From Sanguibacter suarezii NBRC 16159 (GTDB lineage: Bacteria; Actinomycetota; Actinomycetes; Actinomycetales; Cellulomonadaceae): DNA of 64,000 nt. The DNA lies in assembly GCF_001552735.1 (NCBI RefSeq), contig NZ_BCRT01000004.1, positions 124,001-188,000 on the forward strand, written 5' to 3'. A program made the translations under genes and the position numbers. Positions 1-9,656 of this stretch are shown one piece after another. Under the pieces are notes generated by a model. The model was not told where the DNA came from. It saw only the letters and a program-made list of their open reading frames with translations, and did not search any database. Numbering within the stretch: position 1 is the first letter of the stretch; the number at the start of each line of letters is the position of its first letter.

Positions 1-11
1 CCACGTGAAAC

Positions 12-28
12 TCCCGACCCTGTCGGGA
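12..28. terminator. Hairpin upstream of recF
   Basis: A perfect 7-bp inverted repeat (12-18 and 22-28) with a 3-nt loop lies at the window edge, before recF. It has no T-run, so it is only a possible terminator of the gene to the left, which is outside the window. Confidence 0.3.
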
Positions 29-64
29 CGCGCACCTCGATACTCCTGAGAGACTGATGCTCTG

Positions 65-1378
65 ATGTATGTCTCCCACCTGTCCTTGCTGGACTTCCGC
101 TCCTACGCCCAGGTCGACGTCGAGCTCGAACCGGGGATCAACACCCTCGTGGGCCCGAACGGCCAGGGCAAGACCAACCTCGTCGAGGCCATCGGCTATG
201 TGGCGACCCTCGGCAGCCACCGGGTGGCCACCGACGCCGCGCTCATCCGCGCCGGTGCCGCTCGCGCCGTCGTGCGGTCCCGGATCGTGCGCGGCGACCG
301 GGCCAGCGTGATCGAGCTCGAGATCACCCAGGGCAAGGCGAACCGCGCGCGCCTCAACCGGTCCCCCGTCACCCGTCCCCGCGACATCCTCGGCATCGCC
401 CGGACAGTCCTCTTCGCCCCCGAGGACCTCGTCCTGGTCAAGGGCGACCCCGATGCCCGACGCCGCTACCTCGACGAGCTCTCCGTCCTGCTCGTCCCGA
501 GGATGGCCGGGGTCTACTCCGACTACGACCGCGTGCTGCGCCAGCGCGGCGCGCTGCTCAAGACCGCCGGAGCGGCCCGGCGCTCGGCGGCCTCGGCCGA
601 CCTGCGGACCTTGGACGTCTGGGACGCCAAGCTCGCCGAGATCGGCGCCCAGATCATCGCGCTGCGCACCGAGCTCGTCGCAGCGCTCGCCCCGCACGTC
701 GCCACCGCCTATGAGCAGGTCAGCTCGGGGCAAGGGCACGCTGAGATCGAGTACAAGTCCTCCCTCGCCACGGTGCTCGCCGGCGCTGACGTGGCCCGCG
801 TGCCTGCCCGCTCGGGTGCCGCGGCGGTCGGTCCGCTCAGCGCTGGCGGCGCCGGCGGCACCGACCTCGCGGGCGGCGAGGTCGGGACCGGGGCGGGCGC
901 CCCAGGAGAGGCCCCACGCCCCTCAGCGGCCCAGATCGAGCTGCAGCTGCTGGAGGCCATGGCAGCGGTGCGCAGCAAGGAGATCGAGCGCGGGGTGTGC
1001 CTGGTGGGACCGCACCGCGACGACGTCGTGCTCACCCTCGGCGGGCTGCCGGCGAAGGGGTACGCGAGCCACGGCGAGTCGTGGTCCTTCGCCCTCGCAC
1101 TGCGCCTGGCCTCCTACCGGCTGCTGACCGACGGACCCGAGCACATACCTGGCGCGGAGTCGTTCTGGTTCGCGGAGTCGGGCCCGGACACCGAGCCGGT
1201 GCTCATCCTCGACGACGTCTTCGCCGAGCTCGATGCCCGACGCCGCACCCGGCTCGCCGAGCTGGTCGCCGGCGCCGGACAGGTCATCATCACCGCCGCC
1301 GTCCTGGACGACATCCCCGACCAGCTCGTGGGGACCCGTCTCGACGTCGCCGGAGGGACGGTGACCCGTGCCTCGTGA
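65..1378 (+). CDS. recF: DNA replication and repair protein RecF
   Basis: SMC-like ABC ATPase that loads or stabilises RecA at gaps through RecFOR. Visible: Walker A GPNGQGKT at residues 30-37; the family motif GPHRDDVVL near residue 317; the signature block around [17 protein letters not shown]; and Walker [16 protein letters not shown] near the C-terminus. At 437 aa it is longer than the usual 360-400 aa. The surplus is a Gly/Ala-rich, low-complexity insertion at about residues 240-285, between the coiled-coil half and the C-terminal ATPase half. The ATG at 65 gives the canonical N-terminus (short beta strand, then the DFRSY motif). It overlaps the next gene by 11 bp, as is common for recF-DUF721 in actinobacteria. 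Confidence 0.97.
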   Translation: MYVSHLSLLDFRSYAQVDVELEPGINTLVGPNGQGKTNLVEAIGYVATLGSHRVATDAALIRAGAARAVVRSRIVRGDRASVIELEITQGKANRARLNRSPVTRPRDILGIARTVLFAPEDLVLVKGDPDARRRYLDELSVLLVPRMAGVYSDYDRVLRQRGALLKTAGAARRSAASADLRTLDVWDAKLAEIGAQIIALRTELVAALAPHVATAYEQVSSGQGHAEIEYKSSLATVLAGADVARVPARSGAAAVGPLSAGGAGGTDLAGGEVGTGAGAPGEAPRPSAAQIELQLLEAMAAVRSKEIERGVCLVGPHRDDVVLTLGGLPAKGYASHGESWSFALALRLASYRLLTDGPEHIPGAESFWFAESGPDTEPVLILDDVFAELDARRRTRLAELVAGAGQVIITAAVLDDIPDQLVGTRLDVAGGTVTRAS

Positions 1379-2120
1379 CGCGGGCCGTGACAGGTCCCCT
1401 GACGTTCCTGGAGCCGGGTCTCGCGGTGAGCCCCGCTCGGCCGAGGAACGCCGCTCCCCCGCCCGCACGGGCCGTCGAGACGCTCCGGTGAGCGCGGAGA
1501 GCGCCGTACAGCCGGGCGAGGACGCCGCACAGACGCAGGACGCGACGACGACGCAGGACGCCGCGCAGACGGCGATCGACAACCGTCGCCGCATCGAGGA
1601 CGGCACCCCGGTGAGCGAGATCATCGAGCTCAAGCCTCCGGGGGACGTCGCCCGGGAAGCCCTCAACCGTGCGCGGGCGGCTGCGAAGGCGAAGGGGCTC
1701 TACCCCGGCAAGCAGCGGCGTCGGATCCTGGCGGAGCAGCCGCGCAGCGGACCCGGCAAGGACGGGCGCGACCCCAAGCTCTTCGCCGAGACGCTCGCGG
1801 CGCTGCTGCAGCAGCGCGGGTGGGTCCAGGAGGTCTCCGTCGGCGGCGTGATCGGTCGCTGGCGCGAGGTGGTCGGCGACGACATCGCCGACCACTGCGA
1901 GCCGGAGACCTTCGCGAACAACGCTCTCGTGGTGCGTGCCTCGTCCACGGCGTGGGCCACGCAGGTCCGTCTCCTCATCCCCCAGCTCCTGGAGATCATG
2001 GAGCGGGAGGTGGGTCCGGACGTGGTCCAGGAGATCACCGTGCTGGGTCCTGCGGGCCCGGGTTTCGGGCGTGGTTTCCGGTCTGTCAAGGGTCGTGGAG
2101 CGCGCGACACCTACGGGTGA
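1368..2120 (+). CDS. DciA-like DUF721 protein, probable replicative-helicase operator
   Basis: 250 aa from a GTG start inside the recF tail. The N-terminal 120 residues are charged, low-complexity and probably disordered. The C-terminal half, from about [17 protein letters not shown], carries the DUF721 pattern ([18 protein letters not shown], then [17 protein letters not shown]). Known for the family: DciA assists loading of the DnaB helicase in bacteria that lack DnaC. The recF-dciA-gyrB order is a typical actinobacterial origin arrangement. The true start could be downstream, because the first about 100 residues carry no conserved signal; the 11-bp overlap with recF is the main argument for 1368. 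Confidence 0.9.
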   Translation: MPRDAGRDRSPDVPGAGSRGEPRSAEERRSPARTGRRDAPVSAESAVQPGEDAAQTQDATTTQDAAQTAIDNRRRIEDGTPVSEIIELKPPGDVAREALNRARAAAKAKGLYPGKQRRRILAEQPRSGPGKDGRDPKLFAETLAALLQQRGWVQEVSVGGVIGRWREVVGDDIADHCEPETFANNALVVRASSTAWATQVRLLIPQLLEIMEREVGPDVVQEITVLGPAGPGFGRGFRSVKGRGARDTYG

Positions 2121-2373
2121 TCGGTCCTGCGGGGAGCCATCGGGGCGTCCGAGAAAAATGTTGGCGGCGCACAGTGCGCGGTGCTTGGGGTCACCCTGTG
2201 GAAATCTCGCGGGAATCCCCGTGTTTTCGGTAGTTTCCGGTAGACTCACCTAGTCATTCCGATCGCTGACCGCAGTCGGAAAATGAGCAGCGTCCAGCCT
2301 CCGCCGGGAACTTCGTACCATCCCCCTGCGCTGGCGGTTCAACGCTGCAGGAGGACTAGGAGCACCACCAGCC

Positions 2374-4431
2374 GTGGCAGAACTCAACAACGCCGCCGAT
2401 TCCGAGCCGAAGGCACCATCTCTCGGGTCGAGCGACGGAAGTTACGACGCCAGCGACATCACCGTCCTCGAAGGTCTGGAAGCCGTTCGTAAGCGCCCCG
2501 GCATGTACATCGGGTCCACCGGCGAACGGGGTCTGCACCACCTTGTCTACGAAGTTGTGGACAACTCTGTGGACGAAGCTCTCGCCGGGCACTGCGACCA
2601 CATCGAGGTGACCCTCCTCGCCGACGGCGGAGTGCGCGTCGTCGACAACGGCCGAGGGATCCCCGTCGACATCCACCCGACCGAGGGACGCCCCACCGTC
2701 GAGGTGGTCATGACCATCCTGCACGCCGGTGGAAAGTTCGGCGGTGGCGGCTACGCCGTCTCCGGTGGTCTGCACGGCGTCGGCATCTCAGTGGTCAACG
2801 CCCTGTCGTCCCGGGTCGAGACTCAGGTCAAGCGCCAGGGCTACACGTGGTTCCAGTCCTTCGCCAACGGCGGCAAGCCGGTCGGGACCCTGCGTCAGGG
2901 TGAGCCGACCACGGAGACCGGGACCACCCAGACCTTCTGGGCCGACCCGACGATCTTCGAGACCACGCACTACGACTTCGAGACGCTGCGCGCCCGGTTC
3001 CAGCAGATGGCCTTCCTCAACAAGGGCCTGCAGATCACCCTCACCGACGAGCGGCCCGAGCAGTCGGGCACCGACGACGAGGTGACCGGCGAGGACGGTT
3101 CGAGCGACGAGAACGCCGCCGCCAAGCCGCGCGTGGTCGTCTACAAGTACGACAACGGCCTGCTCGACTACGTCCACCACCTCAACTCCGCCAAGCGCGT
3201 CGAGGTCGTCCACCCCGAGGTCATCGCCTTCGAGGCCGAGGACACCGAGAAGCGGATCTCGCTCGAGGTGGCCATGCAGTGGACCAACGCGTACTCCGAG
3301 TCGGTGCACACCTACGCCAACACGATCTCCACGACCGAGGGTGGCACCCACGAAGAGGGCTTCCGCGCGGCGATGACCTCCCTGGTCAACCGCTACGCAC
3401 GGACCAAGGGCCTGATCAAGGAGAAGGAGGACAACCTCACCGGAGACGACATCCGCGAGGGCCTGACCGCCGTCATCTCGATCAAGCTCGGCGAGCCGCA
3501 GTTCGAGGGCCAGACGAAGACCAAGCTCGGCAACACCGAGGCCAAGACCTTCGTCCAGTCCGTGGTCAACGACCAGTTCGGGGACTGGCTCGGGTCGCAC
3601 CCGAACGAGGCCAAGGACATCATCCGCAAGGCGATCCAGGCCTCCCAGGCCCGGATGGCGGCGCGCAAGGCCCGTGAGGCGACGCGCCGCAAGGGTCTTC
3701 TCGAGTCGAACTCCATGCCCGGCAAGCTGCGCGACTGCCAGTCGAACCGGCCCGAGGAGTGCGAGGTCTACATCGTCGAGGGTGACTCCGCAGGTGGGTC
3801 CGCTGTGCGTGGTCGTAACCCGCGCACCCAGGCGATCCTGCCCATCCGAGGCAAGATCCTCAACGTCGAGCGTGCCCGCCTGGACAAGGCGCTGGGCAAC
3901 CAGGAGGTCCAGGCCCTCATCACGGCCTTCGGCACCGGGATCGGCGAAGACTTCGACATCGCCAAGCTCCGCTATCACAAGATCGTCCTCATGGCCGACG
4001 CCGACGTCGACGGCCAGCACATCTGCACCCTGCTGCTGACGCTGCTGTTCCGGTACATGCGCCCGCTCATCGAGCACGGCATGGTGTACCTGGCCCAGCC
4101 GCCGCTGTACCGCATCAAGTGGTCCAACTCCGAGCACGACTACGTGTACTCCGACCGCGAGCGGGACGAGTACATCGCAGCCGGCCTCGCAGCCGGCAAG
4201 CGTCTGCCCAAGGACAACGGGATCCAGCGCTACAAGGGTCTGGGCGAGATGGACTACTCCGAGCTGTGGGACACCACCATGGACCCCGACCACCGCACGC
4301 TGCTGCAGGTCACGCTGGACGACGCGGCCGCAGCCGACGAGATCTTCTCGGTGCTCATGGGTGAGGACGTGGAGTCTCGGCGCAACTTCATCCAGCGCAA
4401 CGCCAAGGACGTGAGGTTCCTGGACATCTAA
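2374..4431 (+). CDS. gyrB: DNA gyrase subunit B
   Basis: ATPase subunit of type IIA topoisomerase (A2B2), which introduces negative supercoils. Seen in order: GHKL ATPase with the QTK-type fold start [16 protein letters not shown] and VVDNSVDEA; transducer domain with a short acidic insertion (about residues 228-250, [14 protein letters not shown]); TOPRIM motifs [14 protein letters not shown] and DADVDGQHI; and C-terminal QRYKGLGEM. Length 685 aa is normal. The GTG start at 2374 has AGGAG 11 nt upstream (2358-2362) and a further AGGAGG at 2349-2354. The 253-bp gap before it (2121-2373) should hold the promoter; no convincing -35/-10 pair is visible. Confidence 0.98.
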   Translation: MAELNNAADSEPKAPSLGSSDGSYDASDITVLEGLEAVRKRPGMYIGSTGERGLHHLVYEVVDNSVDEALAGHCDHIEVTLLADGGVRVVDNGRGIPVDIHPTEGRPTVEVVMTILHAGGKFGGGGYAVSGGLHGVGISVVNALSSRVETQVKRQGYTWFQSFANGGKPVGTLRQGEPTTETGTTQTFWADPTIFETTHYDFETLRARFQQMAFLNKGLQITLTDERPEQSGTDDEVTGEDGSSDENAAAKPRVVVYKYDNGLLDYVHHLNSAKRVEVVHPEVIAFEAEDTEKRISLEVAMQWTNAYSESVHTYANTISTTEGGTHEEGFRAAMTSLVNRYARTKGLIKEKEDNLTGDDIREGLTAVISIKLGEPQFEGQTKTKLGNTEAKTFVQSVVNDQFGDWLGSHPNEAKDIIRKAIQASQARMAARKAREATRRKGLLESNSMPGKLRDCQSNRPEECEVYIVEGDSAGGSAVRGRNPRTQAILPIRGKILNVERARLDKALGNQEVQALITAFGTGIGEDFDIAKLRYHKIVLMADADVDGQHICTLLLTLLFRYMRPLIEHGMVYLAQPPLYRIKWSNSEHDYVYSDRERDEYIAAGLAAGKRLPKDNGIQRYKGLGEMDYSELWDTTMDPDHRTLLQVTLDDAAAADEIFSVLMGEDVESRRNFIQRNAKDVRFLDI

Positions 4432-4507
4432 GGGACGGCGGGCCCGACCCGCTACCGACGACCCAGGACCATGACGGCGGACGCGCCGGAGAAGAACGAG
4501 GTTTACC

Positions 4508-7183
4508 GTGACTGACGACCAGATCCCTGAAGCAAACGACGCGACCGAGCTCGCCCGGGGCCCCGTGCTCTCCGGCGGCGGCGACATCATCGAGCACGGC
4601 AGGATCGAGCGGGTCGACCTGCAGCTCGAGATGCAGCGCTCCTACCTCGACTACGCGATGTCCGTCATCGTCGGGCGCGCGCTGCCCGACGTCCGCGACG
4701 GGCTCAAGCCCGTGCACCGCCGCGTGCTCTACGCCATGTACGACGGCGGCTACCGCCCCGACCGGGCCTTCTCCAAGTGCAGCCGCGTCGTCGGCGACGT
4801 CATGGGAAAGTTCCACCCGCACGGTGACACCGCGATCTACGACGCCATGGTGCGTCTGGTCCAGGACTGGTCGCTGCGCTACCCGTTGGTCGCCGGCCAG
4901 GGGAACTTCGGCTCCCCCGGCAACGACCCCGCGGCCGCCCCGCGATACACCGAGTGCCGCATGGCCCCGATCGCCATGGAGATGGTCCGGGACATCGACA
5001 AGGACACCGTCAACTTCCAGGACAACTACGACGGTCGCACGCAGGAACCGTCCGTGCTGCCCTCCCGGTTCCCGAACCTGCTGGTCAACGGCTCCTCCGG
5101 GATCGCCGTGGGCATGGCCACGAACATCCCCCCGCACAACCTGCGTGAGGTTGCTGAGGGTGTGCAGTGGTACCTGGACAACCCCGAGGCCACGCGGGAG
5201 GAGCTGCTCGAGGCACTCCTGCTGAAGATCAAGGGCCCGGACTTCCCGACCGGGGCGACCATCCTGGGTCACCGTGGCATCGAAGACGCCTACCGCACGG
5301 GCCGCGGCTCGATCACGATGCGCGCGATCGTCAACGTCGAGGAGATCCAGGGCCGGATCTGCCTCGTCGTCACCGAGCTGCCCTACCAGGTCAACCCGGA
5401 CACCCTGGCGCTGAAGATCGCCGAGCTCGTCAAGGACGGGCGCATCCAGGGGATCGCCGACATCCGCGACGAGACCTCCGGGCGCACCGGCCAGCGCCTG
5501 GTCATCGTGCTCAAGCGCGACGCCGTCGCCAAGGTGGTGCTCAACAACCTCTACAAGCACACCCAGCTGCAGGACAACTTCGGGGCGAACATGCTCGCCC
5601 TCGTCGATGGTGTGCCCCGCACGCTGAGCATCGACGCCTTCGTCCGGCACTGGACCACGCACCAGCTCGAGGTCATCGTGCGTCGCACGGCCTACCTGCT
5701 GCGCGAGGCCGAGGCGAGCATCCACATCTACCGCGGCTACCTCAAGGCCCTCGACGCTCTCGACGAGGTCATCGCCCTCATCCGCCGCTCCCCCGACGCC
5801 GACGGTGCCCGGACCGGGCTGATGGAGATGCTCGAGATCGACGAGCTGCAGGCCAACGCGATCCTCAACATGCAGCTGCGCCGCCTCGCCGCGATGCAGC
5901 GCCAGGAGATCATCGACCAGCACGACAAGCTCGCGCGGGAGATCTCCGAGTACGAGGACATCCTGGCCAAGCCCCAGCGTCAGCGGGACATCGTCTCGAC
6001 CGAGCTCGCCGAGCTCGTGGCCAAGTACGGCGACGAGCGTCGCACGACCATCCTGCCCTTCGCCGGCGAGGTCTCCATGGAGGACCTCATCGCCGAGGAG
6101 GAGGTCGTCGTCACGATCACCCGCGGTGGCTACGTCAAGCGCACCCGCAGCGACAACTACCGGGCGCAGAAGCGCGGCGGCAAGGGGGTGCGTGGCGCTC
6201 AGCTGCGCGAGGACGACATCGTCGACCACTTCTTCGTCACCACCACCCACCACTGGCTGCTCTTCTTCACCAACCTGGGCCGGGTCTACCGGGCCAAGGC
6301 CTATGAGCTCCCCGAGGGTGGCCGGGACGCCAAGGGTCAGCACGTGGCAAACCTGCTGGCCTTCCAGCCGGGCGAGAAGATCGCCCAGGTCCTCGACCTG
6401 CGCGACTACGACGCGGCCGAGTACCTCGTGCTCGCCACCCGTCGCGGCCTGGTGAAGAAGACCCGCCTGAGCGAGTACGACTCCAACCGCAGCGGCGGCG
6501 TCATCGCCATCAACCTGCGCGAGGACGACGAGGGCGTCTCCGACGAGCTCGTCGCGGCGCGCCTGGTGGACTCCACCGATGACCTCATCCTCGTCTCCCG
6601 CAAGGGGCAGTCGATCCGCTTCACCGCGAGCGACGAGGCGATGCGCCCGCTGGGGCGTGCGACGTCGGGCGTGACGGGCATGAAGTTCCGTGACGACGAC
6701 GAGCTGCTGGCGATGGACGTGGTGCGCGAGGGCGCTGCCCTGTTCGTGGTCACCGAGGGCGGGTTCGCCAAGCGGACCAGCGTCGAGGAGTACCGCGTCC
6801 AGGGTCGCGGCGGGCTCGGCATCAAGGTGGCGAACCTCGTCGAGGCCCGCGGAGACCTCGTCGGTGCGCTCGTCACCGACGAGGACGACGAGGTGCTCGT
6901 GATCATGGAGCGCGGCAAGATCGTGCGCTCCGCCGTCAAGGAGGTCCACCTCACCGGACGCAACACCCAGGGCGTGACCTTCGCGAAGCCGGACAAGAAC
7001 GACCGGATCATCGCTGTGGCGCGTAACGTGGAACGCAACCTCGGTGACGACATCGACTCCGAGGACGTCGGCGAGGCCGAGACAGAAGCGATCGACGCAC
7101 CCGCTCGCGGTGAGGACCACGAGCTCACGGACGTCGCTGAGACCATCACCGAGACCCCAGCAGACTCCGAGGAGAACCAATGA
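4508..7183 (+). CDS. gyrA: DNA gyrase subunit A
   Basis: Breakage-reunion subunit of gyrase. Catalytic Tyr147 sits in [10 protein letters not shown]. The quinolone-resistance region reads [15 protein letters not shown], so the position of E. coli Ser83 is Thr and the Asp87 equivalent is kept; this is a small hydroxyl residue, not a classical resistance change. The C-terminal pinwheel contains the GyrA box [10 protein letters not shown], followed by an acidic tail. It starts with GTG after a 76-bp gap from gyrB and ends with a 4-bp ATGA overlap with the DUF3566 gene, so the three are probably co-transcribed. Confidence 0.98.
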   Translation: MTDDQIPEANDATELARGPVLSGGGDIIEHGRIERVDLQLEMQRSYLDYAMSVIVGRALPDVRDGLKPVHRRVLYAMYDGGYRPDRAFSKCSRVVGDVMGKFHPHGDTAIYDAMVRLVQDWSLRYPLVAGQGNFGSPGNDPAAAPRYTECRMAPIAMEMVRDIDKDTVNFQDNYDGRTQEPSVLPSRFPNLLVNGSSGIAVGMATNIPPHNLREVAEGVQWYLDNPEATREELLEALLLKIKGPDFPTGATILGHRGIEDAYRTGRGSITMRAIVNVEEIQGRICLVVTELPYQVNPDTLALKIAELVKDGRIQGIADIRDETSGRTGQRLVIVLKRDAVAKVVLNNLYKHTQLQDNFGANMLALVDGVPRTLSIDAFVRHWTTHQLEVIVRRTAYLLREAEASIHIYRGYLKALDALDEVIALIRRSPDADGARTGLMEMLEIDELQANAILNMQLRRLAAMQRQEIIDQHDKLAREISEYEDILAKPQRQRDIVSTELAELVAKYGDERRTTILPFAGEVSMEDLIAEEEVVVTITRGGYVKRTRSDNYRAQKRGGKGVRGAQLREDDIVDHFFVTTTHHWLLFFTNLGRVYRAKAYELPEGGRDAKGQHVANLLAFQPGEKIAQVLDLRDYDAAEYLVLATRRGLVKKTRLSEYDSNRSGGVIAINLREDDEGVSDELVAARLVDSTDDLILVSRKGQSIRFTASDEAMRPLGRATSGVTGMKFRDDDELLAMDVVREGAALFVVTEGGFAKRTSVEEYRVQGRGGLGIKVANLVEARGDLVGALVTDEDDEVLVIMERGKIVRSAVKEVHLTGRNTQGVTFAKPDKNDRIIAVARNVERNLGDDIDSEDVGEAETEAIDAPARGEDHELTDVAETITETPADSEENQ

Positions 7184-8058
7184 GCCGTGACACCGCCGGA
7201 CAGCCGGTGACCGCATCCGGTCCCGGGAAGTCGTCGGCGTCTGGCACCGGGGCGATGCCTCCGGTGCCCGGGCCCGACGCGCCGTCCACGGACGCCGCAG
7301 CGCCAGCAGCCAAGGCTGCCTCCCCGGCGACGTCCGGGAAGGCCTCTGCCGGCGCTGGAACCGGCTCCGGGGCAGCGGCTGCTGGCACCGCGAAGGTGGC
7401 GGCCGGGAAGCCCGCTCCGGGGAAGTCTTCTGGGACTGCGACCCCGGCGGCTGGTTCTGCGAAGGTACCGGCCGCTCAGGGCTCCTCGACTCAGACGCAG
7501 ACCAAGGTCCAGTCGACGAAGGCGGCCTCGCCAGCGTCGGCGCCGACCACTCCCGAGGCAGCTGCCTCGGCGGCGTCGGCCTCGGCTGGGTCGCGGTCGG
7601 GCGCCGGAGACCCTGTCTCCTCCGTCCGTGAGCCCAAGGCCCGCACGACCCAGGAGAAGGCCTCTGCGCCCTCGCTGTCACAGAAGACGACGACCGGCCC
7701 GCGCCGGGTGCGTCTGGCCGTCTCCCGGCTCGACCCGTGGTCGGTCATGAAGCTGTCGTTCCTGCTGTCCATCGCGATCGGCATCATGATCGTCGTCGCG
7801 TCGGTGGTGTTCTGGATGGTTCTGGACGGTCTGCACGTCTTCACCGAGGTCAACGACATGATCGTGGCGATCCTCGGTGAGGAGACCGAGGTAAGCATCT
7901 TGCAGTTCGTCGAGCTCAAGCGGGTCGTCTCGCTATCGACGATGATCGCCATCGTGGATGTGGTTCTTCTCACAGCGCTGTCCACAATCGCAGCATTCCT
8001 CTACAACGTGGTCGCTGCGCTGGTCGGCGGAGTTCATCTCACGCTCACTGACGAGTAA
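7180..8058 (+). CDS. DUF3566 membrane protein
   Basis: 292 aa. Residues 1 to about 170 are almost entirely Ala, Ser, Pro, Thr, Gly and Lys and look disordered. The C-terminal 110 residues form the DUF3566 domain: a basic stretch [18 protein letters not shown], a transmembrane helix at about 192-215, a soluble loop, and a second helix at about 250-280. Known: this family lies directly downstream of gyrA in many actinobacteria; its function is unsettled. Translation is coupled to gyrA by a 4-bp overlap. Confidence 0.88.
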   Translation: MSRDTAGQPVTASGPGKSSASGTGAMPPVPGPDAPSTDAAAPAAKAASPATSGKASAGAGTGSGAAAAGTAKVAAGKPAPGKSSGTATPAAGSAKVPAAQGSSTQTQTKVQSTKAASPASAPTTPEAAASAASASAGSRSGAGDPVSSVREPKARTTQEKASAPSLSQKTTTGPRRVRLAVSRLDPWSVMKLSFLLSIAIGIMIVVASVVFWMVLDGLHVFTEVNDMIVAILGEETEVSILQFVELKRVVSLSTMIAIVDVVLLTALSTIAAFLYNVVAALVGGVHLTLTDE

Positions 8059-8108
8059 GATCACACAAGCGCCAGACCACGGTCTGCGGAACTGCTGAAG
8101 CTCTCAGT

Positions 8109-8138
8109 TTGAGCGGGGGTCGTTTCGTGGGGTAAGGT
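8109..8138 (+). promoter_or_regulatory. Probable promoter of the tRNA-Ile/DLW-39/tRNA-Ala unit
   Basis: TTGAGC at 8109-8114 and TAAGGT at 8133-8138 are separated by 18 bp and sit about 45 bp upstream of tRNA-Ile. Both match the sigma-70 consensus reasonably for a GC-rich genome. Confidence 0.5.
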
Positions 8139-8184
8139 CAAGCGCTGCACCAGCCTGAAGTCCTCGGACGCAGGGCAGGTGCAT

Positions 8185-8258
8185 GGGCCTTTAGCTCAGG
8201 CGGTTAGAGCGCTTCGCTGATAACGAAGAGGTCGGAGGTTCAAGTCCTCCAAGGCCCA
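8185..8258 (+). tRNA. tRNA-Ile(GAT)
   Basis: 74-nt cloverleaf. Acceptor stem GGGCCTT pairs with AAGGCCC. The anticodon stem CTTCG/CGAAG holds loop CTGATAA with anticodon GAT at 8219-8221. The T-arm GGAGG-TTCAAGT-CCTCC is canonical. CCA is not encoded. Confidence 0.97.
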
Positions 8259-8286
8259 CTGCCGGATCCCACTCAAGGGGGAACGT

Positions 8287-8406
8287 ATGAAGAAGCTGTT
8301 GTTTGTACTGGTGGTTGTCGGCGCCGGATACGCGGTATGGCGCAAGCTCTCCGAGGACAACGCGGAACGCGACCTGTGGTCTGAGGTCACGGACACCTTC
8401 GAGTAG
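8287..8406 (+). CDS. DLW-39 family small membrane protein
   Basis: A 39-aa gene lying between two tRNAs. The protein begins MKKLLFVLVVVGAGYAVWRK and continues with a charged tail containing the DLW motif (ERDLWSEVTD). The hydrophobic N-terminal half can form one membrane helix; the rest is acidic. An AGGGGGA ribosome site precedes the ATG by 4-8 nt. Known: DLW-39 proteins are 39-40 residues and sit near gyrA and these tRNAs in actinobacteria. Length, motif and context all fit. Function is unknown. Confidence 0.9.
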   Translation: MKKLLFVLVVVGAGYAVWRKLSEDNAERDLWSEVTDTFE

Positions 8407-8443
8407 GTCAAGGTTCCGGCACGAAGCACGCTCAGGCGTGTGC

Positions 8444-8516
8444 GGGGCCATGGCGCAATTGGTAGCGCACCTGCTTTGCAAGCAGGGGGTTAGGGGTTCG
8501 AGTCCCCTTGGCTCCA
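8444..8516 (+). tRNA. tRNA-Ala(TGC)
   Basis: Acceptor GGGGCCA (8444-8450) pairs with TGGCTCC (8509-8515) including G-T pairs. Anticodon stem CCTGC/GCAGG encloses TTTGCAA with anticodon TGC at 8477-8479. The T-arm GGGG-TTCGAGT-CCCC is canonical. The discriminator A is followed by an encoded CCA (8517-8519). Its 3' half is a common integration target, which fits the recombinase remnant just downstream. Confidence 0.97.
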
Positions 8517-8537
8517 CCACGATTCTTGTTCGACCAG

Positions 8538-8577
8538 CACAAACGCCCTCGCCCTGAACTGGACGGGGGCGTTTGTG
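8538..8577 (+). terminator. Terminator of the tRNA unit
   Basis: An 11-bp perfect inverted repeat (CACAAACGCCC at 8538-8548, complement at 8567-8577) ends with GTTTGTGGTT, 22 nt after tRNA-Ala. Confidence 0.6.
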
Positions 8578-8680
8578 GTTCAGAAACCCCACAGTTAACC
8601 CACGGATATTCGTCCACGGGGTCATCCACGACCATGAACGCGCGAGTTGGCGATGTCTTGGCGTCCGTGGAGGCCGTGGA

Positions 8681-8857
8681 TCGGCCGAGTCGGTTAAGGA
8701 CCGCAGAGGCGTCCGGAGCGTCGATGGCGCGCGCGAGGTAGTACGCCTCGGTCACGGCCGTGTGACCGTGACTAAGCTGACCGCTCGCGGTCTCAACGTT
8801 CGCGAAGTCTCGGATCCACGGGGCGACGGTTGCGCGCATGGTGCGCGGTTCGTGTCT
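8681..8857 (-). pseudogene. Degenerate tyrosine recombinase (integrase) C-terminal fragment
   Basis: The minus strand reads a stretch like the end of phage-type integrases: a PRTMRATVAP segment (the LRRTVAT helix carrying the catalytic Arg), VETASGQLSHGHTAVTEAYY (box II His plus the candidate nucleophile Tyr), then LAR and APDASAVLNRLG. There is no N-terminal half. The upstream sequence in this frame is not integrase-like and the frame runs on through tRNA-Ala. I infer the scar of an element once integrated at the tRNA-Ala 3' end. The rest of 8578-9070 shows no other coding signal, apart from lower GC and several short hairpins. Confidence 0.65.
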
Positions 8858-9070
8858 GAGGGCACTGACGCGTCGAGGACGCACTGCAGTCCAGCGGCGC
8901 CGAGACGGTCTTGCGAAGGTTCCTCGACTACTTAGATGGCCTAGCTGCCACGTCCGGTATCGAGCGGGTGGTCGCTGAGCACTTAGGAGGCCAACCAGCG
9001 CAACGCAGCCCATCATGGCTGGCGTTGCGCTCGCCGACCAGACAGCCCTACGCCCGGGCGTCCGAACCTG

Positions 9071-9541
9071 TCACGGGTAGCGAGCAGAGAGTGAGACAGT
9101 CCCAGAACCTTCACCCTCTGGGCGCGTCGAGCGGTAACTGGCGCGGATCTCGACGCCGTCTACCTCGCCGGTTGCTGTGCACAGGCGGGCGTTACCAGTT
9201 GGGGGAGGTGGGGGCAGCGAGCAGGAGGCTGACATCTGCAGGCCCCACCCAGTGGCGCGAAGGACAGTTGTGAAGTCTTCCAAGGTGGTGGACGCCGGGA
9301 CAGTCCAGCCCACCTGCGTGCTCGGACACGGATTGTCTCCCAAGCACACAAGCCTGGCTGGCTCTGTGGCCACCACCGGTTCTGCCCAACTCGCTGGCGC
9401 CGGGAAGGCCTCCGCCGTGCGTTGGAGATGCCCCACATCAGGTAACGCGCTGCGGACCGCCACCAAGACACCTGCAAGCACGACGATCGTGACCCCAACG
9501 ACGATCAGCGTCACCTTGGCAGCTCTAGAGAGCGTAGACAT
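9071..9541 (-). CDS. Hypothetical membrane-anchored protein
   Basis: 156 aa, not recognised. Starting at MSTLSRAAK it has an N-terminal helix (VTLIVVGVTIVVLAGVLVAV, about residues 12-31) without a lipobox, so it is either a membrane anchor or an uncleaved signal. The external part is about 120 residues with four Cys (VCLGDNPCPS, SASCS, RLCTA) that could form two disulfides, plus a six-proline run. No ribosome site is obvious before the ATG, and an upstream in-frame ATG at 9628 is possible. It is flanked by the integrase scar and by ddh, and its codon use is less GC-biased than its neighbours. It may be recently acquired. Confidence 0.6.
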   Translation of the reverse strand: MSTLSRAAKVTLIVVGVTIVVLAGVLVAVRSALPDVGHLQRTAEAFPAPASWAEPVVATEPARLVCLGDNPCPSTQVGWTVPASTTLEDFTTVLRATGWGLQMSASCSLPPPPPTGNARLCTATGEVDGVEIRASYRSTRPEGEGSGTVSLSARYP

Positions 9542-9656
9542 GTTCAGGACTTTACGGGCTCGCTTCGACCACGAACGCACCGACTCCCACGAGCGCCCCG
9601 TAACCCCGTCCCCCGGGCGCCCAGGCACACCCCAGGCGCGCCGGCGGACGGGCGGG

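Noticed and set aside
4388-7681. A 1097-codon open frame on the minus strand opposite gyrA
   Set aside because: It is the antisense shadow of gyrA and its neighbours in GC-rich DNA. It has no protein motifs and low-complexity Val/Leu/Asp/His composition.
8191-8625. Minus-strand peptides containing GLEPPTSSLSAKRSN and GTRTPNPLLAKQVRYQ
   Set aside because: These are familiar spurious translations of the antisense strand of tRNA-Ile and tRNA-Ala.
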